A DNA stretch of 64,000 nt from Pseudomonas sp. GM79 (GTDB lineage Bacteria; Pseudomonadota; Gammaproteobacteria; Pseudomonadales; Pseudomonadaceae). The DNA lies in assembly GCF_000282495.1 (NCBI RefSeq), contig NZ_AKJE01000002.1, positions 1-64,000 of the forward strand, written 5' to 3'. A model generated the notes under the pieces. It made no database searches, was not told the origin of the DNA, and worked only from the letters and a program-made list of their open reading frames with translations. Position numbers and translations under genes: made by a program. Below, piece by piece: positions 28,688 to 38,320 of the stretch. The first letter of the stretch is position 1. Each line of letters opens with the position of its first letter.

Positions 28688-29776
28688 ATGAACTCGTCCG
28701 TCTCTGCTCTGCCGCTGTCCACCTTGAACCCTGCCAATGAAACGCTGACCTTGCGTCTGCCCAGCTCATTGCAGCTCAAACAGCAGTTACCCCTCAGCAA
28801 CGCCCTGACCCGGCAAGTCGCCGCCCACCGTCAAGCGGTTCGCGCGATCCTCAACGGTGAAGACTCCCGTCTGCTGGTCATCGTCGGTCCGTGCTCGATT
28901 CACGATCCCCGTTCCGCCCTCGAATACGCCACCCACCTTGCCCGCCTGGCTGCCGAAGTCAGCGATGAGATGCTGCTGGTGATGCGCGCCTACGTCGAAA
29001 AACCCCGCACCACGGTGGGATGGAAAGGCCTGGCCTACGACCCGCACCTGGATGGCAGCGACGACATGGCCGGCGGTTTGACGCTGTCCCGCGAATTGAT
29101 GCGCGAAATGCTCCAGCTGGGCTTACCCGTTGCCACCGAGCTGCTGCAACCGATGGCCGCCGGCTACTTCGACGACCTGCTGAGCTGGGTCGCGATTGGC
29201 GCCCGTACCACCGAATCACAGATCCACCGGGAAATGGCCAGCGGCCTGAGCATGCCGGTTGGGTTCAAGAATGGCACCGATGGCGGTGTGGCTGTCGCCA
29301 GCGATGCCATGCGCTCGGCCGCCCATCCGCATCGCCATTTCGGTGTCGATAGCCAGGGACATCCTGCGATTATCCAGACACCAGGCAACGCCGATACCCA
29401 CTTGGTATTGCGTGGCGGCCATCGCGGGCCGAACTACGACCGTGCCAGCATCGCTCAAGTGCACAGCGATTTGACCCGGCTCAAGATTCCGGCGCGGATC
29501 ATGGTCGATTGCAGCCACGCCAACAGCGGTAAAGACCCATTGCGTCAGCCAGCGGTGTTTAACGACGTGCTTGAACAGCGCCTGCAGGGTGATCGATCGT
29601 TGATTGGCATGATGATCGAAAGCCATCTGTTCGAAGGTTGCCAAGCGCTGAGCCCGTCGCTGCGTTACGGGGTGTCAGTAACGGATGGCTGCCTTGGCTG
29701 GACCGGGACAGAACGGTTGTTGCAGCAGGCAGCCGAGCAACTTCGTGCGCAGCGCTGCACCCAACAGCCGAAGTGA
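28688..29776 (+). CDS. 3-deoxy-7-phosphoheptulonate (DAHP) synthase, class I
   Basis: This 362-residue enzyme condenses phosphoenolpyruvate and erythrose-4-phosphate, the first step of the shikimate pathway. AroF/G/H-type motifs are RLLVIVGPCSIHDPRSALEY, MRAYVEKPRTTVGWKGLAYDP, ARTTESQIHREMASGLSMP, VGFKNGTDG and MVDCSHANSGKDP. The ATG at 28688 with AGGA upstream starts the family-like N-terminus; the frame extends upstream through the leader. Expression is probably governed by the attenuator at 28221-28435. Which of the aromatic-sensitive isozymes it is cannot be said. Confidence 0.93.
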   Translation: MNSSVSALPLSTLNPANETLTLRLPSSLQLKQQLPLSNALTRQVAAHRQAVRAILNGEDSRLLVIVGPCSIHDPRSALEYATHLARLAAEVSDEMLLVMRAYVEKPRTTVGWKGLAYDPHLDGSDDMAGGLTLSRELMREMLQLGLPVATELLQPMAAGYFDDLLSWVAIGARTTESQIHREMASGLSMPVGFKNGTDGGVAVASDAMRSAAHPHRHFGVDSQGHPAIIQTPGNADTHLVLRGGHRGPNYDRASIAQVHSDLTRLKIPARIMVDCSHANSGKDPLRQPAVFNDVLEQRLQGDRSLIGMMIESHLFEGCQALSPSLRYGVSVTDGCLGWTGTERLLQQAAEQLRAQRCTQQPK

Positions 29777-29783
29777 CCGGTGT

Positions 29784-29820
29784 CCGCCTTCCAGTTCTCC
29801 AAGCGAAAACTGGAAGGCGG
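29784..29820. terminator. Hairpin between convergent genes
   Basis: Perfect 13-bp arms CCGCCTTCCAGTT/AACTGGAAGGCGG lie just after the DAHP synthase stop and before the end of the convergent gene. There is no T tract, so termination efficiency is uncertain. Confidence 0.5.
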
Positions 29821-29834
29821 TTGCCTTAAACCGG

Positions 29835-30887
29835 TTACGACTGCACTTGTACCAACGTGACTTCGGACTGTTGGCTCACATCGTCGAGACGTTCGACCGA
29901 ATAGGCTACCCGGACCGTCAAATCACGATGTTCGCGCCAAAACCTGTAGGGAACGATAAATACCAGCGGTTGACCGGCCATTTCCCTTGAGATCTCACGA
30001 TCATCGCGATGATTGAAATGCTCCCCGTCACATTTCAGATAAACCAGCTCACCCTCTTCTGCCTGGGCATTGTCGATCACGACGGTGACACCATCGATCG
30101 CATCTTGCAGATCCAGCCAACCCTCATCGGCCTCCAGCACAGAGGGAGGCAACAGCGGTCCTCGCTCCAGAGGGCCGATCAACAACTGTGCAGGCTCCGA
30201 GAAGCGAGGCTCTTGGCCTTCTTTCTCGACGCAATAGCTGATCGTAATGGTTGCACCAAGGTTGGGAGCAATAGACTCGGGACTTACCCAGAACGACAGT
30301 TCGCCACCCACTGCAAAGGATTCGATTTTCAATGTGTCATTGAAGCTTGATTGTGGCGTACCGCCGACCCAGGACAGCAAGACCCGATCTCCAGCCGCCA
30401 TCCGGGGATACGGCTTGATCGTAACGCGGGCGCCCTCGGCGACCCTGTCGGGATCAAGTGTGCCACCCACCGCATCGTTCACAATCACAGGCAGCAGATC
30501 CGGCCGGACATCACCGACGCTCAACTGTAAACGCCCGGACTCCAAAGGCTCACAATGGAGCGCGCTGTAAAGCGTGTAGTAAACCTCGAGCGACCCGCCG
30601 TCCAGTGCGGCGATGTGTACGTCCGACACAGCAAAGACAATCACCCTGTCCACCTGGGCTTCGCTGACGAACCGCGACACTTCATGCCGATACGCCGCAC
30701 CCTCTGCATCGATACCTGACCAGGACAAGACCAGCTTGTCTCCGCAGGTCATGGCCTGATAAGGCGCAACAGTGACAATGGCCTTTCTTTCGGATGGATC
30801 CAACATGGCGTTCTCCGCCTGGTCCAGCCGTGGTGCCGCCATGTATTGCTCTACAACATTCAGGTTTGCCGCTTCATAAATAGTCAT
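29835..30887 (-). CDS. Hypothetical protein with three Ig-like repeats
   Basis: This 350-residue protein has no signal peptide or membrane helix. Three related modules of about 100 residues are visible. They start near LDPSERKAIVTVAPYQAM, then LDPDRVAEGARVTIKPYPRM, and then LDLQDAIDGVTVVIDNAQ. Each contains a G-D/E-x-V/L strand such as CGDKLVLSWSG, AGDRVLLSWVGG or EGELVYLKCDG. Each ends with a strand like LEVYYTLYS, ITISYCVEK or VRVAYSVERL. The pattern resembles Ig-like repeat proteins common in P. fluorescens. Function is unknown; extracellular delivery would need a non-classical route. Confidence 0.7.
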   Translation of the reverse strand: MTIYEAANLNVVEQYMAAPRLDQAENAMLDPSERKAIVTVAPYQAMTCGDKLVLSWSGIDAEGAAYRHEVSRFVSEAQVDRVIVFAVSDVHIAALDGGSLEVYYTLYSALHCEPLESGRLQLSVGDVRPDLLPVIVNDAVGGTLDPDRVAEGARVTIKPYPRMAAGDRVLLSWVGGTPQSSFNDTLKIESFAVGGELSFWVSPESIAPNLGATITISYCVEKEGQEPRFSEPAQLLIGPLERGPLLPPSVLEADEGWLDLQDAIDGVTVVIDNAQAEEGELVYLKCDGEHFNHRDDREISREMAGQPLVFIVPYRFWREHRDLTVRVAYSVERLDDVSQQSEVTLVQVQS

Positions 30888-31226
30888 TCATACGCTCCAG
30901 TCCTTGGAATAAATGCCGCCTTGAGAGTCGGCATCGAACGAAGCCTATTGAACCCCACGAAGCTGATTCGTGATGCAGGGCAAAGGCGTCGGCTTGCGCG
31001 GAAAAATGACGTTTCACAAGTAGGTCATTGCGAGAAAGCGTTCAACCATCGTTAAAAAGATGTCCAGATATTCCGACCAAGACCTCAGGTTCATCTGAAC
31101 TTTCGCACTATTTCTATTCCGTTTTCATCGGGTTATAGCGGCTTTTTCATACATCGCCGAGCAGCTGGTGTGCTTTAGAGTGCCCCCTTGCACACACACC
31201 TGACCTACTGCGAAAAAGGAATCTAC
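30888..31226. other. Intergenic region between the repeat protein and lipase genes
   Basis: This 339-bp divergent gap contains promoters for both sides by inference. I see no gene, repeat or strong hairpin. An AAGGA ribosome-binding site lies before the lipase ATG. Confidence 0.3.
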
Positions 31227-32108
31227 ATGCTACGGAATGCAACCACTCACTATCCGATCCTGCTGGTCCACGGGCTCTTCGGCTTCGATCGCATCGGCAA
31301 CCTGGAATTGTTCCATGACGTCAAACTGGCCCTCAGAAGCGCCGGCGCCAGGGTCTTCATCCCGCATCTGTCGGCTACCCACAGCAATGAAACCCGCGGC
31401 GAGCAACTGTTGGCGCAGATCGATCGGGTACTGCTGGGAACCGGTGCAAGCAAAGTCAATCTGATCGGTCACAGTCAGGGGGCGCTTGCGGCACGGTATG
31501 CAGGAGCGCTGGCACCCGAGGTGATCGCCTCGGTGACATCGGTCAGCGGGCCGAATCATGGCTCGGAACTGGCCGACTTCCTGCGTAAGGCGCTGATCCC
31601 CGGACGCCTGCCGGAACACGTTGCCGGAGCGGTGGCCACGCTGTTCGCCGATTTCCTGTCATTGCTCAGTGGCAACCGGCATCTGCCGCAAAATGCCATT
31701 GCCGCGCTCAATGCACTGACCACCGAAGGCGTCGGCGCCTTTAACGACAAGTACCCGCAAGGGTTGCCAAAAACCTGGGGCGGCAAGGGTCGCGATCAGG
31801 TCAATGGCGTGCGCTACTATTCCTGGAGCGGCATTTGGCAGGGCGACATCCTCGATGAGGGACTCCATGCACTCAATCCGCTGCACGGGTTTCTGCGGGC
31901 CTTCTCCCACTATTTCACCACCGAAGCCGAGCAGAATGACGGCATGGTCGGTCGATTCAGTTCCCATCTGGGCAAAGTGATCCGTTCGGATTATTCGCTG
32001 GATCATCTGGATAGCCTCGGCCAGACAACCGGTCAGGTCCGCCAGGGTATCGATCCGATTGCCCTGTATGTGCAACATGCCGAACGCTTGCGAAATGCCG
32101 GCCTTTAA
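31227..32108 (+). CDS. lipA: Triacylglycerol lipase (family I.1, LipA-like)
   Basis: This 293-residue alpha/beta hydrolase resembles the signal-less LipA of P. fluorescens strains. The oxyanion region is YPILLVHGLFGFDRIG. The nucleophile is S83 in NLIGHSQGALAARY; the other triad members are D238 in QNDGMVGRFS and H260 in YSLDHLD. Lid and calcium-site segments match family I.1. It has no N-terminal signal peptide, so secretion by the type II pathway is not expected. The ATG at 31227 has AAGGA upstream; the in-frame ATG at 31188 is less likely. No lipase-specific foldase gene is adjacent. Confidence 0.88.
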   Translation: MLRNATTHYPILLVHGLFGFDRIGNLELFHDVKLALRSAGARVFIPHLSATHSNETRGEQLLAQIDRVLLGTGASKVNLIGHSQGALAARYAGALAPEVIASVTSVSGPNHGSELADFLRKALIPGRLPEHVAGAVATLFADFLSLLSGNRHLPQNAIAALNALTTEGVGAFNDKYPQGLPKTWGGKGRDQVNGVRYYSWSGIWQGDILDEGLHALNPLHGFLRAFSHYFTTEAEQNDGMVGRFSSHLGKVIRSDYSLDHLDSLGQTTGQVRQGIDPIALYVQHAERLRNAGL

Positions 32109-32204
32109 AACGCGGCATGAAAGAGACGGAACTTTGGGGAAGAAATAGCCCACTGAATCCGGTAGGCTCCGCACTTTATTGAACATTGAATGGAGTATTT
32201 TCCC

Positions 32205-32486
32205 ATGGCCAAAGCCACTGCCCGTCACATCCTGGTTTCCAGCGAAGAAAAGTGCAACGAACTCAAAGCCCAGATCGAGGCCGGTGCCGACTTCGCCGAA
32301 GTCGCCAAAGCCAACTCCAGCTGCCCGTCCAGCCGTCAGGGCGGTGACCTGGGTTCGTTCGGCCCGGGCCAGATGGTCAAGGAATTCGACACCGTGGTCT
32401 TCAGCGCACCGATCAACGTGGTGCAAGGCCCGGTCAAGACCCAGTTCGGTTACCACCTGCTGGAAGTGACCAGTCGTCAGGACTGA
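32205..32486 (+). CDS. ppiC: Parvulin-type peptidyl-prolyl isomerase (PpiC-like)
   Basis: This 93-residue single-domain parvulin isomerises Xaa-Pro bonds. Family motifs are ARHILVSSEEKCNELKAQ, SSCPSSRQGGDLGSFGPGQMV and the C-terminal VKTQFGYHLLEVTSRQ. There is no signal peptide, so the protein is cytoplasmic like E. coli PpiC. The ATG at 32205 has TGGAG upstream. A strong terminator follows. A second parvulin of similar size is encoded at 48285. Confidence 0.93.
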   Translation: MAKATARHILVSSEEKCNELKAQIEAGADFAEVAKANSSCPSSRQGGDLGSFGPGQMVKEFDTVVFSAPINVVQGPVKTQFGYHLLEVTSRQD

Positions 32487-32504
32487 TCAACGCTTGAGTT
32501 TGCT

Positions 32505-32541
32505 ACACAACGGCCCGCCTTTTGGTGGGCCGTTGTGTTTT
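32505..32541 (+). terminator. Intrinsic terminator after ppiC
   Basis: Arms 32505-32519 and 32524-32538 (ACACAACGGCCCGCC with GGTGGGCCGTTGTGT, one G-T pair) with a TTTT loop are followed by a short T run. Confidence 0.85.
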
Positions 32542-32621
32542 CGTTACGTGATACGGCTGGCGAGGGACGCGCCGCTAGCGTACAAATTGTGGTTATCCAC
32601 CACCCGGCTCTAAGGCTGACA

Positions 32622-34490
32622 ATGCGACTGGCTTTCCCCACTTTGTTGTTCACTGTCGTGGCGCTGCTATTAAGTGCCGCTGGTGTGAACGCTGCACCGC
32701 AACATGCGTTGACCGTGTACGGTGAACCGGCGAAGTATCCCGCTGGCTTCAGCCATTTCGCCTACACCAACCCGCGCGCGCCCAAGGGCGGCACGATGCG
32801 TCGCTCGGCGATGGAAATCGGTCATTTCGACCATATGCTGCCGTACATCGACAAGGGCACGGGTGTCACGCAGATCGACGGCTTGATCTACTCGCCCCTG
32901 GCCCAGCGTTCGCTGGACGAGCCCTATACCGTTTACGGCCTGGTCGCCCAACGGATGGAGCGTTCCGACGACGGACTGTCCCTGCATTTCTACCTGAATC
33001 CGAAGGCCCGCTTCGCCGACGGCAAGCCGATCACCGCCGAAGACGTGCGCTACACCTTCAACCTGCTGATGACTCAGGGCAGCCTGCGCTATCGCACGCA
33101 ATTCGCCGACGTCAAAGGCGTCGAAGTGGAGTCACCACTCACCGTTCGGTTCGACTTCAAGAGCAACGAAAACCGTACCCTGCCCCTGGACCTCGCGACC
33201 TTGCCGGTATTTCCCGAGCACTGGTGGAAAACCCGCGACTTTGCCAGCGGCGGTGGTTACGAGCCACCGCTGGGCAGCGGGCCGTATCGCGTGAGCAAGG
33301 TCGACTCTGGGCGCAGCATCACCTTCGAGCGTAACGCCGACTGGTGGGGCAAGGATTTACCGGTCAGCCGTGGCCTCTACAACTTCGATCATTTCAGCAT
33401 TGAGTACTTCGGCGATACCGACGTGGCCCGTCAGGTTCTGCGTGGCGGCGCCTACGACTACAACCGCGAATTCTCCGCTACCGCCTACTCCATCGGCTAC
33501 GAAAGCCCGGCCCTGAGCGACGGTCGCCTGCAAAAGGCCCACCTGGCCAAAGAGGCACCGCAATCGGCCCAGGGCTTTGTGTTCAACCTGCAAAACCCGA
33601 TGTTCCAGGACCGTCGCGTGCGTCAGGCCCTGGCCATGCTCTGGGATTTCGAGTGGAGCAACCGGCAGATGATGCGCGAGATGTACATCCGCCAGCAGAG
33701 CTACTTTTCCAACACCGACCTCGCTGCCCGAGAATTGCCCGACACAGGCGAACGGGCGATTCTCGAACCGCTGCGCGGGCAGATCCCCGACGAAGTCTTC
33801 ACCCAGGTCTTCGAAGCACCGAAAACCGACGGCAGCGGCGTGATTCGCGACAAACAGTTGCAAGCCCTGGGTTTGCTCGAACAAGCCGGGTGGAAACCCG
33901 ATGGCGATCAACTGGTCAACGCCCAAGGCCAATCGCTGAGCTTCACTTTCCTGGTCAGCCAGAACGGCATGGACCGACTGCTGTTGCCTTATAAACGCAC
34001 CCTGAAACAAATCGGCATCGACCTGAATATTCGGCGCATCGACGCGTCCCAGTACATCAACCGCCTGATGTCCCGGGACTACGACATGATCGTCACCGGC
34101 TACCCGGTCACCACTTCGCCGGGCAACGAGCTGTACAACTACTTTGGCTCGGCGGCGGCCAACGATCCCGGTTCCAACAACTATATGGTGCTGAAGAACC
34201 CGGCAGTCGATGCGCTGGTCAACGGCCTGGTTCGCGCCACCACCCAGGCTGACATGCTGCGCTACGCCCATGCCCTGGACCGTGTCCTGCAATGGAACTT
34301 CTATTGGATTCCCAATTATTACCCGCCAGGCAGTTCGACCGTGTGGTGGAACCGCTTCGGCATTCCCTCTGTACAGGCGAGCAATGACGAAGCTATCGAG
34401 AGTTGGTGGGAAGTGAGCACCACGCCCCTGACTAACGAACAGATGACCGCCGAACTGATCAAACGCGGCCAACCCGGAGGGCCGCGCTGA
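32622..34490 (+). CDS. yejA: Extracellular peptide-binding protein of a YejABEF-type ABC transporter
   Basis: This 622-residue periplasmic solute-binding protein (SBP_bac_5 family) has a signal peptide (about residues 1-27, ending GVNAA). Typical signatures include [40 protein letters not shown] and [20 protein letters not shown]. YejA-type proteins deliver oligopeptides, including microcin C-like peptides, to the YejBEF importer. The stop overlaps the start of the first permease gene (TGATG). The ATG at 32622 gives a proper signal peptide; the upstream in-frame start at 32535 does not. Confidence 0.9.
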   Translation: MRLAFPTLLFTVVALLLSAAGVNAAPQHALTVYGEPAKYPAGFSHFAYTNPRAPKGGTMRRSAMEIGHFDHMLPYIDKGTGVTQIDGLIYSPLAQRSLDEPYTVYGLVAQRMERSDDGLSLHFYLNPKARFADGKPITAEDVRYTFNLLMTQGSLRYRTQFADVKGVEVESPLTVRFDFKSNENRTLPLDLATLPVFPEHWWKTRDFASGGGYEPPLGSGPYRVSKVDSGRSITFERNADWWGKDLPVSRGLYNFDHFSIEYFGDTDVARQVLRGGAYDYNREFSATAYSIGYESPALSDGRLQKAHLAKEAPQSAQGFVFNLQNPMFQDRRVRQALAMLWDFEWSNRQMMREMYIRQQSYFSNTDLAARELPDTGERAILEPLRGQIPDEVFTQVFEAPKTDGSGVIRDKQLQALGLLEQAGWKPDGDQLVNAQGQSLSFTFLVSQNGMDRLLLPYKRTLKQIGIDLNIRRIDASQYINRLMSRDYDMIVTGYPVTTSPGNELYNYFGSAAANDPGSNNYMVLKNPAVDALVNGLVRATTQADMLRYAHALDRVLQWNFYWIPNYYPPGSSTVWWNRFGIPSVQASNDEAIESWWEVSTTPLTNEQMTAELIKRGQPGGPR

Positions 34491-35551
34491 TGTGGGCTTA
34501 CATACTGCGGCGTTTGCTGCTGATCATTCCGACACTGGTGATCATTCTTCTGGTCAATTTCGTCATCGTCCAGGCCGCGCCCGGTGGCCCGGTGGAACAG
34601 GCCATCGCACAATTGCAGGGCATTGGCGGTGCGAGTGTCGGTGGCGGTTCCAGCGAAACCATGCATGGCAGCTCACGGGCCAGTCGAGGGCTCGACCCGC
34701 AACTGATCAAGGAGATTGAAAAGCAATATGGCTTCGACAAACCGGCCCCGGAACGTCTGTGGCTGATGCTCAAGAGCTACGCCCGCCTCGACTTCGGCAA
34801 GAGCTTTTTCCGTGGTGCCACGGTCACCGACCTGATCCTGGAAAAAATGCCGGTAACCATTTCTCTCGGGCTCTGGGCCACGTTGATCACTTATCTGGTG
34901 TCGATTCCTCTGGGCATCCGCAAGGCCGTGCATCATGGCAGCCATTTCGATATCTGGAGCAGCACCGCGATCATCATCGGTTACGCCATGCCGGCGTTCC
35001 TGTTTGCGATGTTCCTGATCGTGGTCTTCGCTGGCGGCACCTCGTTGAACTGGTTTCCGGTGCGCGGGCTGGTCTCGGACAATTTCGAGTCGCTGTCGAC
35101 CCTGGGCAAAATCACTGATTACTTCTGGCACCTGGTGCTGCCAGTGACAGCGCTGGTGGTTGGCGGTTTCGCCACCCTGACCATCCTCACCAAGAACTCC
35201 TTCCTCAATGAAATCACTCGCCAATACGTGGTCACCGCCCGAGCCAAGGGCTTGAGCGAACGCCGGGTGCTTTACGGCCATGTGTTTCGCAACGCCATGC
35301 TGCTGGTGGTGTCAGGAATTCCGCAGGCCTTCATCAGCGTATTTTTTGCCGGCTCACTGCTGATCGAAGTGATTTTCTCCCTCGATGGCCTGGGTCGCAT
35401 GAGTTACGAAGCCGCGGTTTCACGGGACTATCCGGTGGTATTCGGTTCGCTGTTCATCTTCACCTTGTTCGGCCTGCTGATAAAACTTATCGGCGACCTG
35501 TGCTACACCCTGGTCGACCCACGCATCGACTTCGCCGCGAGGAACGCCTGA
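34490..35551 (+). CDS. yejB: ABC transporter permease, YejB-like
   Basis: This is a 353-residue inner-membrane permease. Its N-terminal region [24 protein letters not shown] is typical of OppB/YejB. A longer loop lies between the first helices, as in YejB (about residues 30-100), and the ABC-interacting loop is in [21 protein letters not shown]. Both ends overlap neighbours by a base (TGATG), so the genes form a tightly coupled operon with yejA, yejE and yejF. Confidence 0.92.
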   Translation: MWAYILRRLLLIIPTLVIILLVNFVIVQAAPGGPVEQAIAQLQGIGGASVGGGSSETMHGSSRASRGLDPQLIKEIEKQYGFDKPAPERLWLMLKSYARLDFGKSFFRGATVTDLILEKMPVTISLGLWATLITYLVSIPLGIRKAVHHGSHFDIWSSTAIIIGYAMPAFLFAMFLIVVFAGGTSLNWFPVRGLVSDNFESLSTLGKITDYFWHLVLPVTALVVGGFATLTILTKNSFLNEITRQYVVTARAKGLSERRVLYGHVFRNAMLLVVSGIPQAFISVFFAGSLLIEVIFSLDGLGRMSYEAAVSRDYPVVFGSLFIFTLFGLLIKLIGDLCYTLVDPRIDFAARNA

Positions 35552-36573
35552 TGTTCAAGCTCTCGCCGCTGGGCCGTCGCCGTTTCGACCGCTTCAAGAA
35601 AAACCGCCGGGGCTGGTGGTCGCTGTGGTTATTTGTCGGCCTGTTCCTGCTGACCCTGGGCGGAGAACTCATCGCCAACGACCAACCGCTGGTGGTCAGT
35701 TATCAGGGCTCGCTGTACTTCCCGGCGTTCAAACGCCACACCGAACAGGAGTTTGGTGGGCAACTGCCGTTCCAGGCCGACTACCGCAGCGATTACGTGC
35801 AGAAGCTGATTCATAAGGACGGCGGCTGGATGCTGTTTCCTCCGATCCCGTTCAGCGACGACACGCCCAATTACGACCTCAATCAACCCGCACCGAGCCC
35901 GCCGTCGAAGGTCAACTGGCTGGGCACTGACGATCAGGCCCGCGACGTGCTGGCCCGGGTGATTTTCGGGGCGCGGGTGTCGATTCTGTTCGCGCTGGCG
36001 CTGACCTTCATCAGTGCGTTGATCGGCATCGCCGCCGGTGCGCTGCAAGGCTACTACGGCGGCTGGGTTGACCTGCTCGGCCAGCGCTTGCTGGAAGTCT
36101 GGTCGGGGCTGCCGGTGCTGTACCTGCTGATCATTCTGTCGGGCTTCGTCGAGCCGAATTTCTGGTGGCTGCTGGGGATCATGGCGCTGTTTTCCTGGCT
36201 GGCCCTGGTGGACGTGGTGCGCGCCGAGTTCCTGCGCGGGCGCAACCTGGAATACGTCAAGGCCGCCCGTGCGCTGGGCCTGACCGACCGCAAGGTGATC
36301 GTGCGGCACATTCTGCCCAACGCGATGAACGCCACCCTGAGTTACTTGCCATTCATCCTGACCGGGGCGATTTCCACCCTCACGGCGCTGGATTTTCTCG
36401 GCTTCGGCATGCCGGCTGGCAGTGCATCTCTGGGCGAATTGATCGGTCAGGGCAAGCAGAACCTGCAAGCGCCATGGCTGGGGCTGACGGCGTTTTTCAC
36501 CCTGGCGCTGATTCTTTCTCTACTGGTGTTCATCGGCGAGGCATTGCGTGATGCCTTTGATCCACGCTCTTGA
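35551..36573 (+). CDS. yejE: ABC transporter permease, YejE-like
   Basis: This 340-residue OppC/YejE-type permease begins with a cytoplasmic basic tail (SPLGRRRFDRFKKNRRG) and a first helix, then a long periplasmic stretch (about residues 45-135) typical of YejE. The binding-protein-dependent permease motif is YVKAARALGLTDRKVIVRHILP. The ATG at 35551 overlaps the yejB stop. Confidence 0.92.
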   Translation: MFKLSPLGRRRFDRFKKNRRGWWSLWLFVGLFLLTLGGELIANDQPLVVSYQGSLYFPAFKRHTEQEFGGQLPFQADYRSDYVQKLIHKDGGWMLFPPIPFSDDTPNYDLNQPAPSPPSKVNWLGTDDQARDVLARVIFGARVSILFALALTFISALIGIAAGALQGYYGGWVDLLGQRLLEVWSGLPVLYLLIILSGFVEPNFWWLLGIMALFSWLALVDVVRAEFLRGRNLEYVKAARALGLTDRKVIVRHILPNAMNATLSYLPFILTGAISTLTALDFLGFGMPAGSASLGELIGQGKQNLQAPWLGLTAFFTLALILSLLVFIGEALRDAFDPRS

Positions 36574-36600
36574 TCGACAACCATGACACGGACTGGTGAT

Positions 36601-38175
36601 ATGACTGACAACCTGATCGAAATCCGTGACCTCACCGTGGCCTTCAGCGGCCAGACCGTGGTGCGCAACCTGTGCCTGGACATCCGCCCCGGCGAATGCC
36701 TTGCGTTGGTCGGCGAATCGGGTTCCGGCAAGTCGGTGACCGCCCACTCGATCCTGCAACTGCTGCCCGAGACCGGCACTGAAACCACCGGCAGCATTCG
36801 CTATCGCGGCCAGGAGTTGATCGGCACCGACATCAAGACCTTGCGCGAGCTGCGCGGCAACCGGATCGCGATGATCTTCCAGGAGCCGATGACCTCCCTC
36901 AACCCACTGCACAGCGTTGAAAAGCAGATCGGCGAAACGCTGCTGCTGCACCGAGGGTTGGGCGGCAAAGCGGCGCAAGCAAGGATTCTCGAGTTGCTGC
37001 AACTGGTAGGCATCCAGAAGCCCGAAGAGCGGCTCAAGGCCTATCCCCATCAACTTTCTGGCGGTCAACGACAACGGGTGATGATCGCCATGGCCCTGGC
37101 CTGCGAACCGGAATTGCTGATCGCCGACGAGCCGACCACCGCGCTGGATGTGACGGTGCAGCGCAAGATTCTGCTGCTGCTCAAATCCCTGCAACAGCGG
37201 CTCGGCATGTCGCTGCTGTTGATCAGCCACGACCTCAATCTGGTGCGCAGCATCGCCCAGCGGGTATGCGTGATGAAGGCCGGGGAAATCGTCGAACAGG
37301 CGCCTTGCGAGACACTGTTCACCGAGCCGAAACATCCTTATAGCTGCGTATTACTGCACGCCGAACCGGAAGGTGAAGCCCTGCCCCGGGACGAGCGTGA
37401 AAAAGTGCTGGAAGTGGATAATTTGCAGGTGCATTTCGCCATCGGTGGCGGCCTGTTCCAGCGTAAAACATACCTGCGCGCGGTGGATGGCATCAGCCTG
37501 AATGTTCAGCGTGGCAAGACGCTGGGCATCGTCGGTGAGTCCGGTTCGGGCAAGTCCACCCTCGGTCAGGCGATCCTGCGCTTGCTCGATTCCGAAGGCA
37601 GTATTCGCTTTCAGGGCGAGGCCCTGGATGGCTTGACGCAAAAGCAGCTGCGACCGTGGCGCAAGAAGATGCAGGTGGTGTTCCAGGACCCCTTCGGCAG
37701 TCTCAGCCCGCGAATGTCCGTGGCGCAGATCATCAGTGAAGGCCTTGAGGTTCACAGCCAGTCCACCCCGGACGAATGCGAAGCCCAGGTGATTCGGGTG
37801 CTGGAAGAAGTTGGGCTCGACCCGCAAAGCCGTCATCGCTACCCACACGAATTCTCCGGCGGACAACGCCAGCGCATCGCCATTGCCCGCGCACTGGTGC
37901 TGAAACCGGCGCTGATCCTGCTCGACGAGCCGACCTCGGCGCTGGATCGCACGGTGCAAAAACAAGTGGTCGCCCTGCTCCGTCAGCTTCAGGAAAAATA
38001 CGGCCTGACCTACCTGTTCATCAGTCACGACCTGGCGGTGATACGCGCCTTGGCCCACGACATGATCGTGATCAAGGACGGCAAAGTGGTGGAAAGCGGT
38101 GCCAGCCACGATGTGTTCGACTCGCCGCAGCATCCCTACACCAAAGAGCTGTTGGCGGCGGCGCATCCGGGGTAG
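36601..38175 (+). CDS. yejF: Duplicated ABC ATPase, YejF-like
   Basis: This 524-residue protein carries two fused ABC ATPase domains. The first has Walker A GESGSGKS, signature [15 protein letters not shown] and Walker [13 protein letters not shown]. The second has [24 protein letters not shown] and [12 protein letters not shown]. It energises YejBE. The start is uncertain between ATG at 36583 and at 36601; the second gives the family N-terminus ([17 protein letters not shown]). A REP pair follows the stop. Confidence 0.92.
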   Translation: MTDNLIEIRDLTVAFSGQTVVRNLCLDIRPGECLALVGESGSGKSVTAHSILQLLPETGTETTGSIRYRGQELIGTDIKTLRELRGNRIAMIFQEPMTSLNPLHSVEKQIGETLLLHRGLGGKAAQARILELLQLVGIQKPEERLKAYPHQLSGGQRQRVMIAMALACEPELLIADEPTTALDVTVQRKILLLLKSLQQRLGMSLLLISHDLNLVRSIAQRVCVMKAGEIVEQAPCETLFTEPKHPYSCVLLHAEPEGEALPRDEREKVLEVDNLQVHFAIGGGLFQRKTYLRAVDGISLNVQRGKTLGIVGESGSGKSTLGQAILRLLDSEGSIRFQGEALDGLTQKQLRPWRKKMQVVFQDPFGSLSPRMSVAQIISEGLEVHSQSTPDECEAQVIRVLEEVGLDPQSRHRYPHEFSGGQRQRIAIARALVLKPALILLDEPTSALDRTVQKQVVALLRQLQEKYGLTYLFISHDLAVIRALAHDMIVIKDGKVVESGASHDVFDSPQHPYTKELLAAAHPG

Positions 38176-38213
38176 GCATAATCGGCGTCATGTCGTTGGA
38201 CCGTGTCGCGGCC

Positions 38214-38289
38214 TTCGCGAGCAAGCCCGCTCCCACATTGGATCGCATTAACACCTCAATTCAAATGTGGGAGCGGGCTTGCTCGCGAA
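38214..38289. repeat. REP pair (BIME)
   Basis: Two inverted copies of the element GAGCGGGCTTGCTCGC face each other across about 30 bases, between yejF and the sigma-54 regulator gene. It is the first of this REP family in the window. Confidence 0.85.
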
Positions 38290-38320
38290 GACGCCCATAA
38301 CAACACCACACATTCTGGAT

